A stretch of DNA of 64,000 bases, taken from contig NZ_PTJC01000007.1 in the NCBI RefSeq assembly GCF_002934605.1, positions 62,001 through 126,000 on the forward strand, written 5' to 3'. Below, piece by piece: positions 1 to 9,626 of this stretch; within the stretch, counting starts at the first letter, position 1, and every line of letters begins with the position of its first letter. The position numbers were made by a program, and so were the translations under genes. Below the pieces are notes generated by a model that was not told the DNA's origin, searched no databases, and was given only the letters and a program-made list of their open reading frames with translations. This DNA is from Neolewinella xylanilytica (GTDB taxonomy: Bacteria > Bacteroidota > Bacteroidia > Chitinophagales > Saprospiraceae).

Positions 1-462
1 GGCGGGCAGCTGGCTAGCATCGGCCTGAGTAAATTTATAACGTCCGGCTCTGTCGACCTCGGCGGGCACTACTTTTTGACAAAGCGCTGGGCGGTGGGGC
101 TGTCGCTGGGAGTTGCCGTGGGACGAGTAGACCTTCAACCCACCACGCGACCTGTAGAATGGCCTTACCGGCTCTCTGCATCGTTAAGCAGTCGCTATTA
201 CCTGGTTCCCGTTGGAAGATTGCTTTGGTACGCGGAGGCGGGCGCCGGGTATAGTATATTTCATTCTGACCGGAGTGACCAGAGTAGCATCGGGACCCCT
301 GAATCGAGGCAGCACGCCTATACGGCAGCAACAGGAGGTCAGTATTTCCTCCAGGATAACATCGCGCTGGAATTTGGCCCGCAGTTGCGGCGGTATTCCC
401 AGGATGGCGACGGCTATACAAACATTGGTGTGACGGGCGGGGTGCGGTTCTTTTTGCGGTAG
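1..462 (+). CDS. Outer-membrane beta-barrel protein, 5' end outside window
   Basis: The reading frame is open from base 1, so the start lies upstream and only the last 153 residues are seen. The sequence alternates short hydrophobic and polar strands and ends in GGVRFFLR, a terminal aromatic strand typical of outer-membrane barrels. It aligns by eye with the second half of the next gene (663-1715): GGHYFLT near the beginning, a YYxxPVGRLLWYAEAGAG-like stretch in the middle, then YFLQDNIALE and VRFFLR. The two genes are therefore tandem paralogues. A TTG at 76 could be misread as a start, but the upstream codons match the paralogue. The role is unknown; the likely location is the outer membrane. 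Confidence 0.75.
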   Translation, partial: GGQLASIGLSKFITSGSVDLGGHYFLTKRWAVGLSLGVAVGRVDLQPTTRPVEWPYRLSASLSSRYYLVPVGRLLWYAEAGAGYSIFHSDRSDQSSIGTPESRQHAYTAATGGQYFLQDNIALEFGPQLRRYSQDGDGYTNIGVTGGVRFFLR

Positions 463-662
463 CCGGCAGGATCGTGCAACTACTTTCCGTCACAAGGGGC
501 TTGGTCGTCGGCTGGCGAATGGAAACCGGGATAGTTTACGCGCGCTTCAGGAGGCCCCCTGTTACCCGCCCGGTATTGGCCGCCACCACCTATATTTTTA
601 ACGCATCAACCAACTGACCCCTTACTTTCGGAAGTCTTTTGGTTGCAACAACTACAACCCTT

Positions 663-1715
663 ATGCAAAACACCTTTACCCTTCTTTTCTTTTTGCTGTC
701 CCTCTTTGCCCACGCCCAGATCCAACGGGGCGATCACATCGTAACCCTTGGCAACCAATCCTCAGCCTCGACGTCCAGTGACCTGGGGGGGATATATTAC
801 GACTTCGATACCAAAGTCAGCCAATTTTCCCTTCAGCCGACCTACGGTTACGCCCTGACTAATCGGTTGGTGGTGGGCGGCACCCTCGGTATTTTGACCA
901 CTCGCTACCCGGCCGCTACCGCTTCGAGTGAATTCAACTACTGGAACGTTTATGTAAATCCTTACGTACGGTATTACGCCATCAACGGCGAGCGCCTCGG
1001 CGTGTACGGACAGCTTGGTACCGGAGTGGGCGTGAACAAGGATGGTGTGTACGGTCTGGAAGAGCTGAATTTGGGGGCGGGCCTGCAGTTTCCCCTCTTG
1101 GCCGGTATCCGGGTCGGACCGACCCTTGATTATACCCTACGCAGCCGGAGGAATGTTCTCGTACTTGGCGGCCAAATCGAGATTGTCCTCGGTCGACGGT
1201 CCGGCGAAGGCAAGCCGGCCGGTAATTTCAGCGCCGGATCGGTCATGCTGGGTAGTCAGCTTTTGCAGACTACATTCGCCCGGGACGTCACTTACGGCGC
1301 GGTAAATATCGGCGGCCATTACTTCCTGACCGACCGCATCGCGGCGGGCCTCTCCGTCGGGGCGGGCGGGGGCCGGTACAACTTCGGTACGACCTCCGTT
1401 GACCGTTCCTTCCGAAGCTCGCAGATCCTGGCCTCGCTGAGTGGCCGCTATTACTTTACGACGAACCGCAACCTGGTCTGGTACGGAGAGGCCGGTGCCG
1501 GGGTAGGGCGTTTAGTATATCGGACCGATGCTGCCCTAGGCGACCTACCCGTTGACCGGAATGATTTTTCCCTCTTCGGCGGCGTGGGCGCACAGTGGTT
1601 CGTGCGGGACAACCTGGCGCTGGAAACGGGCGTAACCCTCAACCGGAACGCGGTCAACGGAGACTGGGGTACGGCGGTCAGCGTGCCGGTCGGGGTACGA
1701 TTCTTTTTGCGGTAA
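663..1715 (+). CDS. Outer-membrane beta-barrel protein with two related halves
   Basis: A protein of 350 residues. The start is placed at the ATG at 663, which gives a clean signal peptide (MQNTFTLLFFLLSLFAHAQ); a TTG at 639 in the same frame adds nothing useful. Residues about 22-185 and 195-350 are each about one small barrel long, with alternating strands and repeated Gly-Tyr motifs. The second half matches the truncated gene at 1-462 and has the same ending (VRFFLR). This looks like a duplicated porin-like or OmpA-barrel-like domain. It has no peptidoglycan-binding domain and no T9SS tail. It converges with the metallophosphoesterase gene 10 bases downstream. No specific function is assigned. 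Confidence 0.8.
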   Translation: MQNTFTLLFFLLSLFAHAQIQRGDHIVTLGNQSSASTSSDLGGIYYDFDTKVSQFSLQPTYGYALTNRLVVGGTLGILTTRYPAATASSEFNYWNVYVNPYVRYYAINGERLGVYGQLGTGVGVNKDGVYGLEELNLGAGLQFPLLAGIRVGPTLDYTLRSRRNVLVLGGQIEIVLGRRSGEGKPAGNFSAGSVMLGSQLLQTTFARDVTYGAVNIGGHYFLTDRIAAGLSVGAGGGRYNFGTTSVDRSFRSSQILASLSGRYYFTTNRNLVWYGEAGAGVGRLVYRTDAALGDLPVDRNDFSLFGGVGAQWFVRDNLALETGVTLNRNAVNGDWGTAVSVPVGVRFFLR

Positions 1716-1725
1716 TAATTATCCG

Positions 1726-2571
1726 TCAGGCTTCCCCCCGCAACCGAAACACCGTAATCTCCGGCCGCACGTTAAACCGCACCGGCCACAGGTGGCCCAG
1801 CGCCCGGTTGATGTACAGCGTACGCCCGTCGTACAGGTCGAAGGTGCCGGCCGTATACCGTTCGTTCTCTACGGGGAGTAAGGGCGGTGGCAGGAAGGGC
1901 GGCTTGCACTGGCCGCCGTGGGTGTGCCCCGCCAGGATCCAGCCCCGGTAGCCGTTCCACACGTCGAGGTCGCAGACGTCCGGATTGTGGCAAAGGGCTA
2001 CGGTGGGCGCCGCGGGGTCGTGGTGCTCCATGATCAGTTGGGGCGCGAAGTTCGGACTGTAATAGTCGTCGATACCGAGGAAGGTGAGATCGGCCACCGT
2101 CGTTCGCGCATTTCGGAGCACGGTGATGCCCGCAGCGGTCAGCTGTTCGTTAATGCGCTCGGCCACGTCGATCTCCGACCAGTTCTTTCCGTAGTCGTGG
2201 TTACCGAGGATGCCTACGGTGCCCAGTTTCCCCCGTACGGTGTGCGCCAGTACCTCGTCGAGTTGCCGGTGTTGCTCCGGACCTTCGTAGCTGACGTAAT
2301 CGCCGGTGTAGACCACGAAATCGGGGTCGAGGGCCTGGGCTTCCCGGAAGGAGTCGATGAGGTACTGGTAATCAAAACGGTTACCCACGTGGATGTCGCT
2401 GATCTGCAACAGTGTTTTGCCCTCCAGCGCTGGGGGTAGATTCCGGATGGGCATATCCCGGCGGACGAATTCCAGCCAGTACGGCTCGATCCGCCAGGTG
2501 TACAATCCGGTGACGGCGGTGATTCCGGCGGTAGTGAGCGCGGCGGCTTTGAGGAAGGTTCTTCGCTGCAT
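1726..2571 (-). CDS. Metallophosphoesterase with Tat-type signal (YkuE-like)
   Basis: A protein of 281 residues starting MQRRTFLKAAALTTAG, a twin-arginine signal followed by a short hydrophobic segment. It is therefore probably exported folded by the Tat system, whose tatA-like gene lies at 6353. The calcineurin-like metal-binding motifs occur in order: SDIHVG, GDYVSYEG, GNHDYG and, near the end, GHTHGGQ. These bind the two-metal centre used to hydrolyse phosphoesters. The family resembles YkuE, some members of which act on lipid A or UDP-sugar phosphates, but the substrate cannot be read here. It lies 72 bases downstream of an unknown gene on the same strand. Confidence 0.88.
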   Translation of the reverse strand: MQRRTFLKAAALTTAGITAVTGLYTWRIEPYWLEFVRRDMPIRNLPPALEGKTLLQISDIHVGNRFDYQYLIDSFREAQALDPDFVVYTGDYVSYEGPEQHRQLDEVLAHTVRGKLGTVGILGNHDYGKNWSEIDVAERINEQLTAAGITVLRNARTTVADLTFLGIDDYYSPNFAPQLIMEHHDPAAPTVALCHNPDVCDLDVWNGYRGWILAGHTHGGQCKPPFLPPPLLPVENERYTAGTFDLYDGRTLYINRALGHLWPVRFNVRPEITVFRLRGEA

Positions 2572-2643
2572 ACGGTAAAGTAAAGGAGCGATGGCCGGTC
2601 GTCATTTAGTATTCCGCCGTCTACATTGGGTACCCGGTCGTTC

Positions 2644-3516
2644 CTAAACCAGGGTATTGCCCTCGAAAATTACCCCCGCCGCTTCACAGGGCCGGTCGCG
2701 TACCGCTTTCCAGGCCGGTCGCAGGCACTGGCGGAGCGAGAACAGGTGGGAAGCCGTTCCGCCGAGGAGCCCCGCCCCCACGCCCGGTTCGCCGAGGGCG
2801 GCGGCCACTACCGCCCCGAGTCCGAGTACGGTGGTGACGGCGATCTTTTTCCGGTCGAAGCGGCCGTTACCGAGTTCCTCCTCGTAGCGCCCGAGGAGGT
2901 ATTCGAATTCCTCGCGGATTAGGTTGGCATTCCGAACGGGCGCGTCGCCCAGCAGCTCCGGCAGCCGGTCGGTCTGCCAGCTCCGGAAAGCGCGCAGGGC
3001 GGAGCGGAAGCTTTCGCGTTCCCGCAAGCGGACGATCGCTTCCAGCGGGACCGGGCCGTCCGGAACGCTGAGGAGTTGGGCGATTTCGATCATGGCCGTC
3101 TGGTCGTCCACCTCCGTCAGCTGGGTATAGGCTTTGCGGTAGTCCGCCCGGGCACCGTATACCGGCACGGCCGTTATGGCGTTCGTGCCGGCGGGGCGGA
3201 GCGCTTCCGTCCGTTGTTGGAGCAGCAGGCGGGTGTCGTAGCTGGTGTCGGTTTTTCCCACGGCCAGCGCTTCCCGCAGAAAATCGGTCTGCCATTCCTG
3301 AAAGGCCTCCGTTTTCCAGGGGTAGATCACGGCCGCTTCGTGGCTGGCCAGGTAAGCCGCGTCCGCGTGCAGGCGGTCGAGTTCTTCGGACGTCTGGTTG
3401 CCGAGCGGGTGGTCAGGCAGCGGGATCACCAACCGGTCGAACAGGATAAGGGATTTCAGGAAAACGGGCTCGCGGTGGTCGTAAATGGACAGCGTGCCCC
3501 ACCATTCGTTGGCCAT
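2644..3516 (-). CDS. Unknown protein, possibly soluble, with a Gly/Ala-rich hydrophobic stretch
   Basis: Not recognised. The ATG at 3516 (MANEWWGTLSIYDH) is chosen; a GTG at 3564 in the same frame would add 16 residues of poor quality. The product is about 290 residues with no signal peptide. It is rich in Arg, Glu and Leu in the middle (several likely helices, for example LREREXFRSAL-like). Between about residues 237 and 265 it has a Gly/Ala/Val stretch (VTTVLGLGAVVAAALG) that could be one membrane segment or a buried helix. It has no catalytic motif I can name. Its codon usage matches its neighbours and no strong competing frame is present, so it is probably real. Confidence 0.6.
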   Translation of the reverse strand: MANEWWGTLSIYDHREPVFLKSLILFDRLVIPLPDHPLGNQTSEELDRLHADAAYLASHEAAVIYPWKTEAFQEWQTDFLREALAVGKTDTSYDTRLLLQQRTEALRPAGTNAITAVPVYGARADYRKAYTQLTEVDDQTAMIEIAQLLSVPDGPVPLEAIVRLRERESFRSALRAFRSWQTDRLPELLGDAPVRNANLIREEFEYLLGRYEEELGNGRFDRKKIAVTTVLGLGAVVAAALGEPGVGAGLLGGTASHLFSLRQCLRPAWKAVRDRPCEAAGVIFEGNTLV

Positions 3517-3852
3517 GCGGTGGGAGTTTGGGAGGTGAATTCCTTGATGCACCGGGCAGGCCACCGGTTACTGCGGGGTGTTTTGGGCGGCGGGGCGCGG
3601 GTGCAAGGGAGTAGGATCCTCGGCCCGTTTACGGGATAGGGTGCTTCCCGCGCTCCGGCGCAAAAAACCTGCACCGTTTGATCCCCCCAGGATGCGTACC
3701 AACCACCGATAAACCCCGGTTAAGTTCTGAAATACCGGATATTTTAGCCTATACTTGTCGGCACGGCCACCGGTAGCTCCGATTTTCTTACCGCCGGCCG
3801 TACCGAGATCCCGCCGCGGCGGGACCTGAGCCTAAACCCGTAATTGAAACCC
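3517..3852. other. Intergenic region upstream of the cellulase gene
   Basis: 336 bases with no plausible gene, between the divergent unknown gene and the GH5 gene. It holds a copy of the short CCYGCGCTCCGGCGC repeat (3647-3661). It also has a TATACTTG around 3750, which resembles a Bacteroidota -7 box (TAnnTTTG) though no clear -33 box accompanies it. In the leader of the GH5 gene there is a perfect short palindrome, CCCGCCGCGGCGGG, near 3811-3824. Confidence 0.4.
3647..3661 (+). repeat. Short GC-rich repeat, copy 1 (one mismatch)
   Basis: CCCGCGCTCCGGCGC, one base different from the 15-mer CCTGCGCTCCGGCGC found exactly at three other places at gene ends and once inside a gene. It is followed by AAAAAA. 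Confidence 0.5.
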
Positions 3853-6033
3853 ATGCTATCGCGAATTTTTACCCCCTTCGGGAGGGCCACCCTGTTGACG
3901 GTGCTGCTCTTCTCCCTATTCCCCGTTGCCGCAACCGCCCAGGACGTCGTGAGCCAGTACGGTCGCCTGCAGGTCGACGGCAACCGCATCGACGGTGCCG
4001 ACGGAAACCCGGTCAGCCTAGCCGGCAACAGCCTCTTCTGGAGCAACGCCGGCGATACCTACGACTACTACCGCGCCGAAACCGTCGATCACCTCGCCCA
4101 GGACTGGAATGCCTCCCTCGTGCGGGCCGCTATCGGGGTGAAGGAGAGCTGGGACGCGGGCCGCGGTTACGTCGACTCCCCCGCGGCACAGCTCGCAAAG
4201 GCGCGCGCCATCATCGACGCGGCCATCGCCAACGACATCTACGTGATCGTCGACTGGCACACCCACGAAGCCGAACGCTACCGGAGCGAGGCGATCACGT
4301 TCTTTACCGACATCGCGCGGCTCTACGGCGACCGCGACAACATCATCTACGAGATCTATAACGAGCCCATCGATCAGTCGTGGAGCACGATCAAGACCTA
4401 CGCCGAGGCCGTGATCGCCGCCATTCGCGCCGAGGATCCCGACAACCTGATCGTGGTGGGTACGCCCTTTTACTCTCAGCGCGTGGGACAGGCCGCTGCC
4501 AATCCGATCCAGGATAACAACGTCGCCTACACCCTCCACTTCTACGCCGGTACCCACGGCGACGGATTGCGCAACGAGGCCCAGGGCGCCCTGGACAGCG
4601 GTATCCCCCTCTTCGTGACGGAGTGGGGCAGCGTGGATGCCAGCGGTAAGGGAGCCCCGGACGTCGCCGCCACCGAGCGGTGGATGGATTTTCTGCGGGC
4701 TAACGACCTCAGCCACGCCAACTGGTCGGTGGCGGACAAGGCCGAGGAGCCGGGTACGGCTTTTCCCTCCGGCGCCTCCATCGTGCGCCCGGGCCTCGGG
4801 TTGCCAGGACTGTTAAACAACCAACTTTCGGCCGCCGGGGAGCTGGTCAAGCCGATCATCGAGGGGTGGACGACCGACGATGGCGGCGGCGAACCGGAAC
4901 CGACGGAACCCTGTACGGAAGCCGGGGCATCCATTTCCGGCCGCATCCAGGCCGAGGACTACTGCGCCATGCAGGGCATCCAGACCGAAACCACCAGCGA
5001 CGGCGGCGGCGGCACGAACGTCGGCTGGATCGACGCGGGGGATTACCTCGATTACCGCCTGAACGTACCGTCGGCGGGGACGTATACCGTCAGCTACCGC
5101 GTAGCCAGTACGGGCTCCGCCGGTCGGGTAAGCTTTCGGGCAAACGGGAATGCACTGGCTACGACGGCTATTCCAAATACGGGTGGCTGGCAGAACTGGG
5201 AAACCGTTACGGCTACGGTCGACCTGTCAGCGGGCGATCAAACGGTTCGCCTATACGCCGCCGGCGGGGGGTGGAACCTCAACTGGTTTACGCTCGGCGC
5301 GGGTGGGGTGACGAACCCCGATCCGGAACCCGATCCCGATCCCGATCCGAACCCGGGTACCGCCACCTGCGACTTCGGTACTCCGACGTCCGGTCCGCTA
5401 CCGAATATCGGTCAGGCTTCCTACGGCAATGCCTACGTGCTCGGTAGTGGTGGCCCGAACCTTGGCAACCTACGCAACCTGACCATCAACTGGGATGCAC
5501 CCAACAACGGGCTCTACCAGTTCGCCATTAACACCGACAATGGCTCGCCGAACTGGTACGTGGATCTGCGGTCTACCATGACCTGGAATTTCGGCACCGC
5601 CCAACCGGACCTGACCCTGACCGGTAGCGGCTTTCCCGGCCTCGACGGTAGCTACTGGGTGACCGTAGACGGCGGCAACTTCGTGATGGTATCGAAAGCT
5701 GGCGGCTACACGATTTACTTTACCGATGCATCGACCGTCCCCAGCTGCTCCGCGGCACTCGCCCAGCCGGCTACGATCAAGGCCAGTGCGCAAGCGGAGG
5801 TCCTACGCGTATATCCCAATCCCAACACCGGGGATCGGCTTACCCTTGACGGACTATCCGGCAGCGGGGGCACCTACCGCCTCACCGACCTGCAGGGCCG
5901 GAGGCTGCTGACCGGCCGCCTTACGGAGCAACGTAGCCAGGGCATCGATCTACCCGATCTTTCCGCCGGCGTCTATGTGCTCACGGTCGTGCAGGGTAGC
6001 GATTTGCAGAGTCTGCGGATCGTCCGGGAATAG
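3853..6033 (+). CDS. Secreted GH5 endoglucanase with CBM6, unknown module and T9SS tail
   Basis: A multidomain secreted cellulase of 726 residues. The start is the ATG at 3853; a TTG three codons upstream is possible. A signal peptide ends near VAATAQ. The GH5 domain (about 35-345) has the acid/base Glu171 in YNEP and the nucleophile Glu257 in FVTEWGS, both at the expected places for subfamily 2 endo-1,4-glucanases. A CBM6-like domain follows (about 355-480, RIQAEDY start and WNLNWF end), then an Asp-Pro linker ([11 protein letters not shown]). Residues about 500-632 form a module I cannot name. The last 80 residues are a type A T9SS sorting domain (VYPNPNTGD ... SAGVYVLTV). It probably cuts cellulose or mixed beta-glucan outside the cell. 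It stands alone, not inside a PUL. Confidence 0.93.
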   Translation: MLSRIFTPFGRATLLTVLLFSLFPVAATAQDVVSQYGRLQVDGNRIDGADGNPVSLAGNSLFWSNAGDTYDYYRAETVDHLAQDWNASLVRAAIGVKESWDAGRGYVDSPAAQLAKARAIIDAAIANDIYVIVDWHTHEAERYRSEAITFFTDIARLYGDRDNIIYEIYNEPIDQSWSTIKTYAEAVIAAIRAEDPDNLIVVGTPFYSQRVGQAAANPIQDNNVAYTLHFYAGTHGDGLRNEAQGALDSGIPLFVTEWGSVDASGKGAPDVAATERWMDFLRANDLSHANWSVADKAEEPGTAFPSGASIVRPGLGLPGLLNNQLSAAGELVKPIIEGWTTDDGGGEPEPTEPCTEAGASISGRIQAEDYCAMQGIQTETTSDGGGGTNVGWIDAGDYLDYRLNVPSAGTYTVSYRVASTGSAGRVSFRANGNALATTAIPNTGGWQNWETVTATVDLSAGDQTVRLYAAGGGWNLNWFTLGAGGVTNPDPEPDPDPDPNPGTATCDFGTPTSGPLPNIGQASYGNAYVLGSGGPNLGNLRNLTINWDAPNNGLYQFAINTDNGSPNWYVDLRSTMTWNFGTAQPDLTLTGSGFPGLDGSYWVTVDGGNFVMVSKAGGYTIYFTDASTVPSCSAALAQPATIKASAQAEVLRVYPNPNTGDRLTLDGLSGSGGTYRLTDLQGRRLLTGRLTEQRSQGIDLPDLSAGVYVLTVVQGSDLQSLRIVRE

Positions 6034-6352
6034 TCGGGCGACGGAGAAGGTAGCCATCTTTGGGCGTTTCCGTACCATACGCGGAACCGGCGAACGGGGC
6101 TCGCGCGAAGCTGCGGGTAAGGAAGGCGGAGTTGATCCGGTGATCGGTGGCCGATCGCGCTAGCAGCTACGTTTCACCCAATTTTTTGCTTTTAAAAACC
6201 GATCGCCCCCGTTCCGTCGTATTTCCCGGTACACCCGCGCACCGCCGCCCCGGTGGCAATACATATCGTGCCGCCTAAACAACTCAACCCCAATCCCGCA
6301 CGTTAGTGTAAAATATGCGCTACCTTTGGTTCCGCTTTCAACTACGAAACAG
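6034..6352. other. Intergenic region between the cellulase gene and tatA
   Basis: 319 bases with no supported gene. The only signals seen are a T-rich stretch near 6180-6200 (AATTTTTTGCTTTTAAAAA) and the candidate promoter box just before tatA. No clear terminator hairpin follows the cellulase gene. Confidence 0.4.
6321..6328 (+). promoter_or_regulatory. Candidate -7 box of the tatA promoter
   Basis: TACCTTTG matches the Bacteroidota -7 consensus TAnnTTTG exactly and lies 25 bases before the tatA start. A -33 box (TTG) is not clear at the expected spacing, so this is only a candidate. Confidence 0.45.
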
Positions 6353-6673
6353 ATGAATACCACGCTACTTTTCCTTAACGCCATTGGCCCGGAGATGATC
6401 CTGGTCTTCTTTGCTATCCTGCTCCTCTTCGGCGGCAAGAAAATCCCCGAACTGATGCGTGGCATTGGCAAAGGCATCCGAGAATTCAACACCGCCAAGG
6501 GCTCCCTCGAGAAGGAACTCCAGGACGGGATGAAGGAAGAAGAAGAACGCGAAAAGCGCAATCGCGAACTCAAAGAGCAACGCGAACGCGATGCCCGCGA
6601 GCTTGCCGAACTGCGCGAACGCGAAGCCAACCGCCAGCGGGAGGAGTCCTTCATTACGCGTAATAACGACTAG
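6353..6673 (+). CDS. tatA: TatA/TatE-family twin-arginine translocase subunit
   Basis: A protein of 106 residues. It has one N-terminal membrane helix (ILVFFAILLLFGGKKIP) followed by an amphipathic helix (ELMRGIGKGIREF) and a long, highly charged Glu/Arg tail. This is the standard TatA plan, with the FGGKKIPEL hinge typical of TatA. TatA forms the pore for folded proteins with twin-arginine signals. A likely client in this window is the metallophosphoesterase at 1726-2571. The ATG at 6353 is chosen over a TTG at 6326. The charged tail is longer than in short TatA proteins, so a TatB-like role cannot be excluded. No tatC is nearby. Confidence 0.88.
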   Translation: MNTTLLFLNAIGPEMILVFFAILLLFGGKKIPELMRGIGKGIREFNTAKGSLEKELQDGMKEEEEREKRNRELKEQRERDARELAELREREANRQREESFITRNND

Positions 6674-6695
6674 GCTTCCGAAGCCGATTTCGGTC

Positions 6696-6733
6696 AAAAA
6701 AGCTTCTCTGCCGGTCGGCGGGGAAGCTTTTTT
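6696..6733. terminator. Bidirectional terminator between tatA and the beta-lactamase-like gene
   Basis: An 11-base stem, AAAAAAGCTTC (6696-6706) with GAAGCTTTTTT (6723-6733). Inside the loop is a second small stem, GCCG-GT-CGGC. A-run and T-run ends let it work for both converging genes. Confidence 0.85.
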
Positions 6734-6758
6734 GTTGTCTCCGCTTTCGGGTCTTCAA

Positions 6759-7865
6759 TCATTCCCGGGGCGGGGCGGGCAGCAGGAGTTTGAAGCCGGT
6801 GCGGTCCACGATCGAATCGTAGCTGAACACATTCGTCAGCACCACGACACCCCGTGCGCCCTCGACGTCGATGGCCATAAAGGACCGGTAGCCCCCCACC
6901 GCGCCATTGTGCCAGTATACGGTTTGGCCTGGTGCCGAGGATAGGATTTGCCAGCCCAATCCTACGGCGTGCTCGGCGTCGTTCTCGGCGTGCCGTTCCC
7001 GCGTGAGTACGAGGGTCGCTTGGCCGGGGTCCAGTTGTGCCCGCAGAAAACGTACTACATCCCGGGGGGTGGAGACGAGTGCGCCGCCGCCGCCCAGGGC
7101 CTCGGTGAAGGTCCAAAAGGTAGCGGCGGAGCCATCGGCATTCAGTCCGGCTACGGGGGAGCGGGCGTCTTCGATGCCGAAGGAGGTGTGCGCCATGGCC
7201 AGGGGCTCGAATACCCGTTTCCGGAGGGCTTCCGCGTAGCCGACCGTATCGAAGCGGCTGCCGAGGGTGTAGCCGAGGAGACCGAACCCGAGGTTGGAAT
7301 AGCCGCCGTTGCCAGCGGGGAGTACGTAGAGATGATCCCGCAGGTAGGTTTCCAGTTGGTCGGGGGTGAAGCTCGCGTAGGGATTATCGGGAGTTAGCCA
7401 CACGCCCGGCATGATATGTGGCAGGCGGGGCAGTCCGCTGGTATGGGTGGCCAGCTGGCGGTACGTAAAGGCGATGTTGTCGGCAAAGGAGAAGCCATAG
7501 GCGGCGGTCACGGTGTCGTCGAGGGATAGCGCTCCGTCCGTCACCAGGTCGGCGAGCAGGGTGGCGGTAAACACTTTGGTGATGGAGCCGATACGGAAGC
7601 CGCGGTCGGCATTGTCGACGGTGATCAGCTTGCCGTTCTGGCGGCGTAGGCCCTGGAAAATGGTTTCGTGGCCGTCGATCAGGGCGAAACCGAGCTCGCC
7701 GCCGTCCGGTAGCGTCCGCATCAGATCGTAAAGGATGGCTTGTTGGAGGGTATCCAGCGGACTGCGATCCCGAGCGTCGATCAGGGTATCGGGCTGGGCG
7801 GACACCAACGAGAAGAAGCAAAAGAAGGCGGGGAGCAGGCGGTAGCGACGCGGTAGGGCAAACAT
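6759..7865 (-). CDS. Serine beta-lactamase / PBP-like hydrolase, secreted
   Basis: A protein of 368 residues. The start is the ATG at 7865 (MFALPRRYRLLPAFFCFFSLVSAQ), a good signal peptide. The frame stays open far upstream but runs into the intergenic repeat and then antisense to lysS, so longer versions are rejected. It carries the class C beta-lactamase/DD-peptidase motifs: SITK (SxxK, nucleophile Ser), YSN (YxN) and HNG (in the place of KTG). Relatives include esterases, D-aminopeptidases and cell-wall carboxypeptidases, so true beta-lactam resistance cannot be claimed. It is transcribed away from lysS and converges on tatA with a shared terminator. Confidence 0.87.
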   Translation of the reverse strand: MFALPRRYRLLPAFFCFFSLVSAQPDTLIDARDRSPLDTLQQAILYDLMRTLPDGGELGFALIDGHETIFQGLRRQNGKLITVDNADRGFRIGSITKVFTATLLADLVTDGALSLDDTVTAAYGFSFADNIAFTYRQLATHTSGLPRLPHIMPGVWLTPDNPYASFTPDQLETYLRDHLYVLPAGNGGYSNLGFGLLGYTLGSRFDTVGYAEALRKRVFEPLAMAHTSFGIEDARSPVAGLNADGSAATFWTFTEALGGGGALVSTPRDVVRFLRAQLDPGQATLVLTRERHAENDAEHAVGLGWQILSSAPGQTVYWHNGAVGGYRSFMAIDVEGARGVVVLTNVFSYDSIVDRTGFKLLLPAPPRE

Positions 7866-7921
7866 GCTGCTAAAGGTAGGCCCGGGGCGGCGGGGCGCGG
7901 GAGGAATGATTTTGGCGGGGG

Positions 7922-7997
7922 TAGACATCGGATGTGTCAGGTGAGATTTTCGGGGCCTGTCATTTTGGCGGACCTGACACATCGGATGTGTCAGGTC
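7922..7997. repeat. Paired-palindrome intergenic repeat, locus a
   Basis: Two copies of the core ACATCGGATGTGTCAGG lie in one gap. The second (7971-7997) is a perfect inverted repeat with 13-base arms (GACCTGACACATC / GATGTGTCAGGTC) around a single G. Between them is TGTCATTTTGGCGG. The outer edge reads GTAGACATCGG. It sits between the divergent beta-lactamase-like gene and lysS, so it could contain or block their promoters. Confidence 0.8.
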
Positions 7998-8102
7998 CGC
8001 CACCCGAGGAGAAAAGCCGCGGCCGGCGTACCTTCGCGGCCCCATCGATTCGGTATGCGCGCATTGCCCGTACCAGCCTTTACAACCTAGAGCATACTCC
8101 CC

Positions 8103-9626
8103 ATGGAACTGACCGATCAGGAAAAAACCCGACGTGAAAACCTCGCCAAGATTCGCGAGCTCGGCATCGAGCCCTATCCCGCGGCGCTCTTTCCCGTGAC
8201 GCATCTGGCCACAGAGATCACGGAGCAGGTCGAACTGGACGCCGAGGGTGAGGTCACCAACCTGCAGGAAGTAGCGCTGGCCGGCAGGATCATGTCGCAG
8301 CGCATCATGGGCAAGGCCGCTTTCGCCAACCTGCAGGACAGCAGTGGGCGCATCCAGCTCTACGTGAGCCGCGACGATATCGCCCCCGGCGAGGACAAGA
8401 CGATGTACAATACCGTCTTCAAGAAGCTGGTCGACCTGGGCGACTTCATCGGGGTGAAGGGCTTCGTATTCAAAACCCGCACCGGTGAGATTTCGGTGCA
8501 CGTGAAGGAATTCACCTTCCTTGGTAAGTCGCTGCGGCCCCTACCTGTACCCCGTGAGGATAAAGAGGGCAATATTCACGATGAGTTCAAAAATCCCGAG
8601 CTCCGCTACCGGATGCGCTACGTGGACCTGACCGTCAACCCCAAAGTAAAGGAGGTCTTCCGGAAACGGAGCCGGCTGATCACCGCCATGCGCCAATTCC
8701 TCGATGACCTCGGACTGATGGAAGTGGAAACCCCGGTATTGCAGCCGATCCACGGTGGAGCGGCGGCCCGTCCCTTCAAGACCCACCACAATACACTGGA
8801 CGTACCGATGTACCTCCGCATCGCCAACGAATTGTACCTGAAGCGCCTCATCATCGGCGGCTTTGACGGGGTGTACGAATTCGCCAAGATCTTCCGGAAC
8901 GAGGGGATGGACCGGACCCACAATCCGGAATTCACCATGGTCGAATTCTACGTAGCCTACAAAGACTACAACTGGATGATGGACACCTGCGAGCAATTGC
9001 TCGAGCACGCGGTAAAGGCCGTCAACGGCGGCACCACTACCAAAGTGACCATCGGCGAAAACGAGGTAGACTTTAAAGGTCCCTACCGCCGGCTCAGCAT
9101 GGCCGACGCCATCCGCGAGCACACCGGCGAAAATATCGACGGTGTCGACGAGGCCGAGCTCCGGGCCATCGCCGATCGACTGGACGTCCACGTAGACAAA
9201 ACCATGGGCCGCGGCAAGATCATCGACGAGATCTTCGGCGAAACCGTGGAGGCGAAGCTAATCCAGCCTACCTTCATCACCGACTATCCGGTGGAAATGT
9301 CGCCCCTCACCAAAAAGCACCGCAGCAAGGAAGGGCTGGTGGAGCGCTTCGAACTCATTGTCAACGGCAAGGAACTGGCCAACGCCTACTCCGAACTTAA
9401 CGACCCCATCGACCAGCGGGAACGCTTCGAGGAGCAACTCGAACTGGGCAAGCGCGGCGACGAGGAAGCCATGGCCCTGGACGAGGATTTCCTCCGCGCC
9501 CTCGAGTACGGCATGCCCCCCACCGCCGGCATCGGCATCGGCATCGACCGGCTGGTGATGTTGCTGACGGGGCAGCGGACCATTCAGGAGGTGCTCTTTT
9601 TCCCACAGATGAAACCGGAGAAGTAG
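8103..9626 (+). CDS. lysS: Lysyl-tRNA synthetase, class II
   Basis: A protein of 507 residues, the usual length for bacterial LysRS. It charges tRNA-Lys in the cytoplasm. The N-terminal OB-fold anticodon-binding domain covers about residues 60-160. The class II catalytic core follows. Motif 2 is visible in the region [15 protein letters not shown], and motif 3 near the end is [14 protein letters not shown], followed by the normal LysS ending [10 protein letters not shown]. The ATG at 8103 gives MELTDQE, a usual start. A TACCTTCG sequence at 8029-8036 could be its -7 promoter box. Its stop codon begins an octamer repeat that fills the gap to lgt. Confidence 0.98.
   Translation: MELTDQEKTRRENLAKIRELGIEPYPAALFPVTHLATEITEQVELDAEGEVTNLQEVALAGRIMSQRIMGKAAFANLQDSSGRIQLYVSRDDIAPGEDKTMYNTVFKKLVDLGDFIGVKGFVFKTRTGEISVHVKEFTFLGKSLRPLPVPREDKEGNIHDEFKNPELRYRMRYVDLTVNPKVKEVFRKRSRLITAMRQFLDDLGLMEVETPVLQPIHGGAAARPFKTHHNTLDVPMYLRIANELYLKRLIIGGFDGVYEFAKIFRNEGMDRTHNPEFTMVEFYVAYKDYNWMMDTCEQLLEHAVKAVNGGTTTKVTIGENEVDFKGPYRRLSMADAIREHTGENIDGVDEAELRAIADRLDVHVDKTMGRGKIIDEIFGETVEAKLIQPTFITDYPVEMSPLTKKHRSKEGLVERFELIVNGKELANAYSELNDPIDQRERFEEQLELGKRGDEEAMALDEDFLRALEYGMPPTAGIGIGIDRLVMLLTGQRTIQEVLFFPQMKPEK

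Noticed and set aside
6759-7865. Acquired antibiotic-resistance gene
   Set aside because: Only general SxxK/YxN motifs are seen; the protein fits esterase and peptidase relatives just as well and lacks mobile-element context.
7971-7997. Palindromes as ordinary terminators
   Set aside because: Several copies lie between divergent genes or upstream of starts and have no T-run after the stem.
7866-8501. Long upstream extension of the beta-lactamase-like frame (580 residues in total)
   Set aside because: It runs through the palindromic repeat and antisense to the well-supported lysS gene. The ATG at 7865 gives a proper signal peptide.
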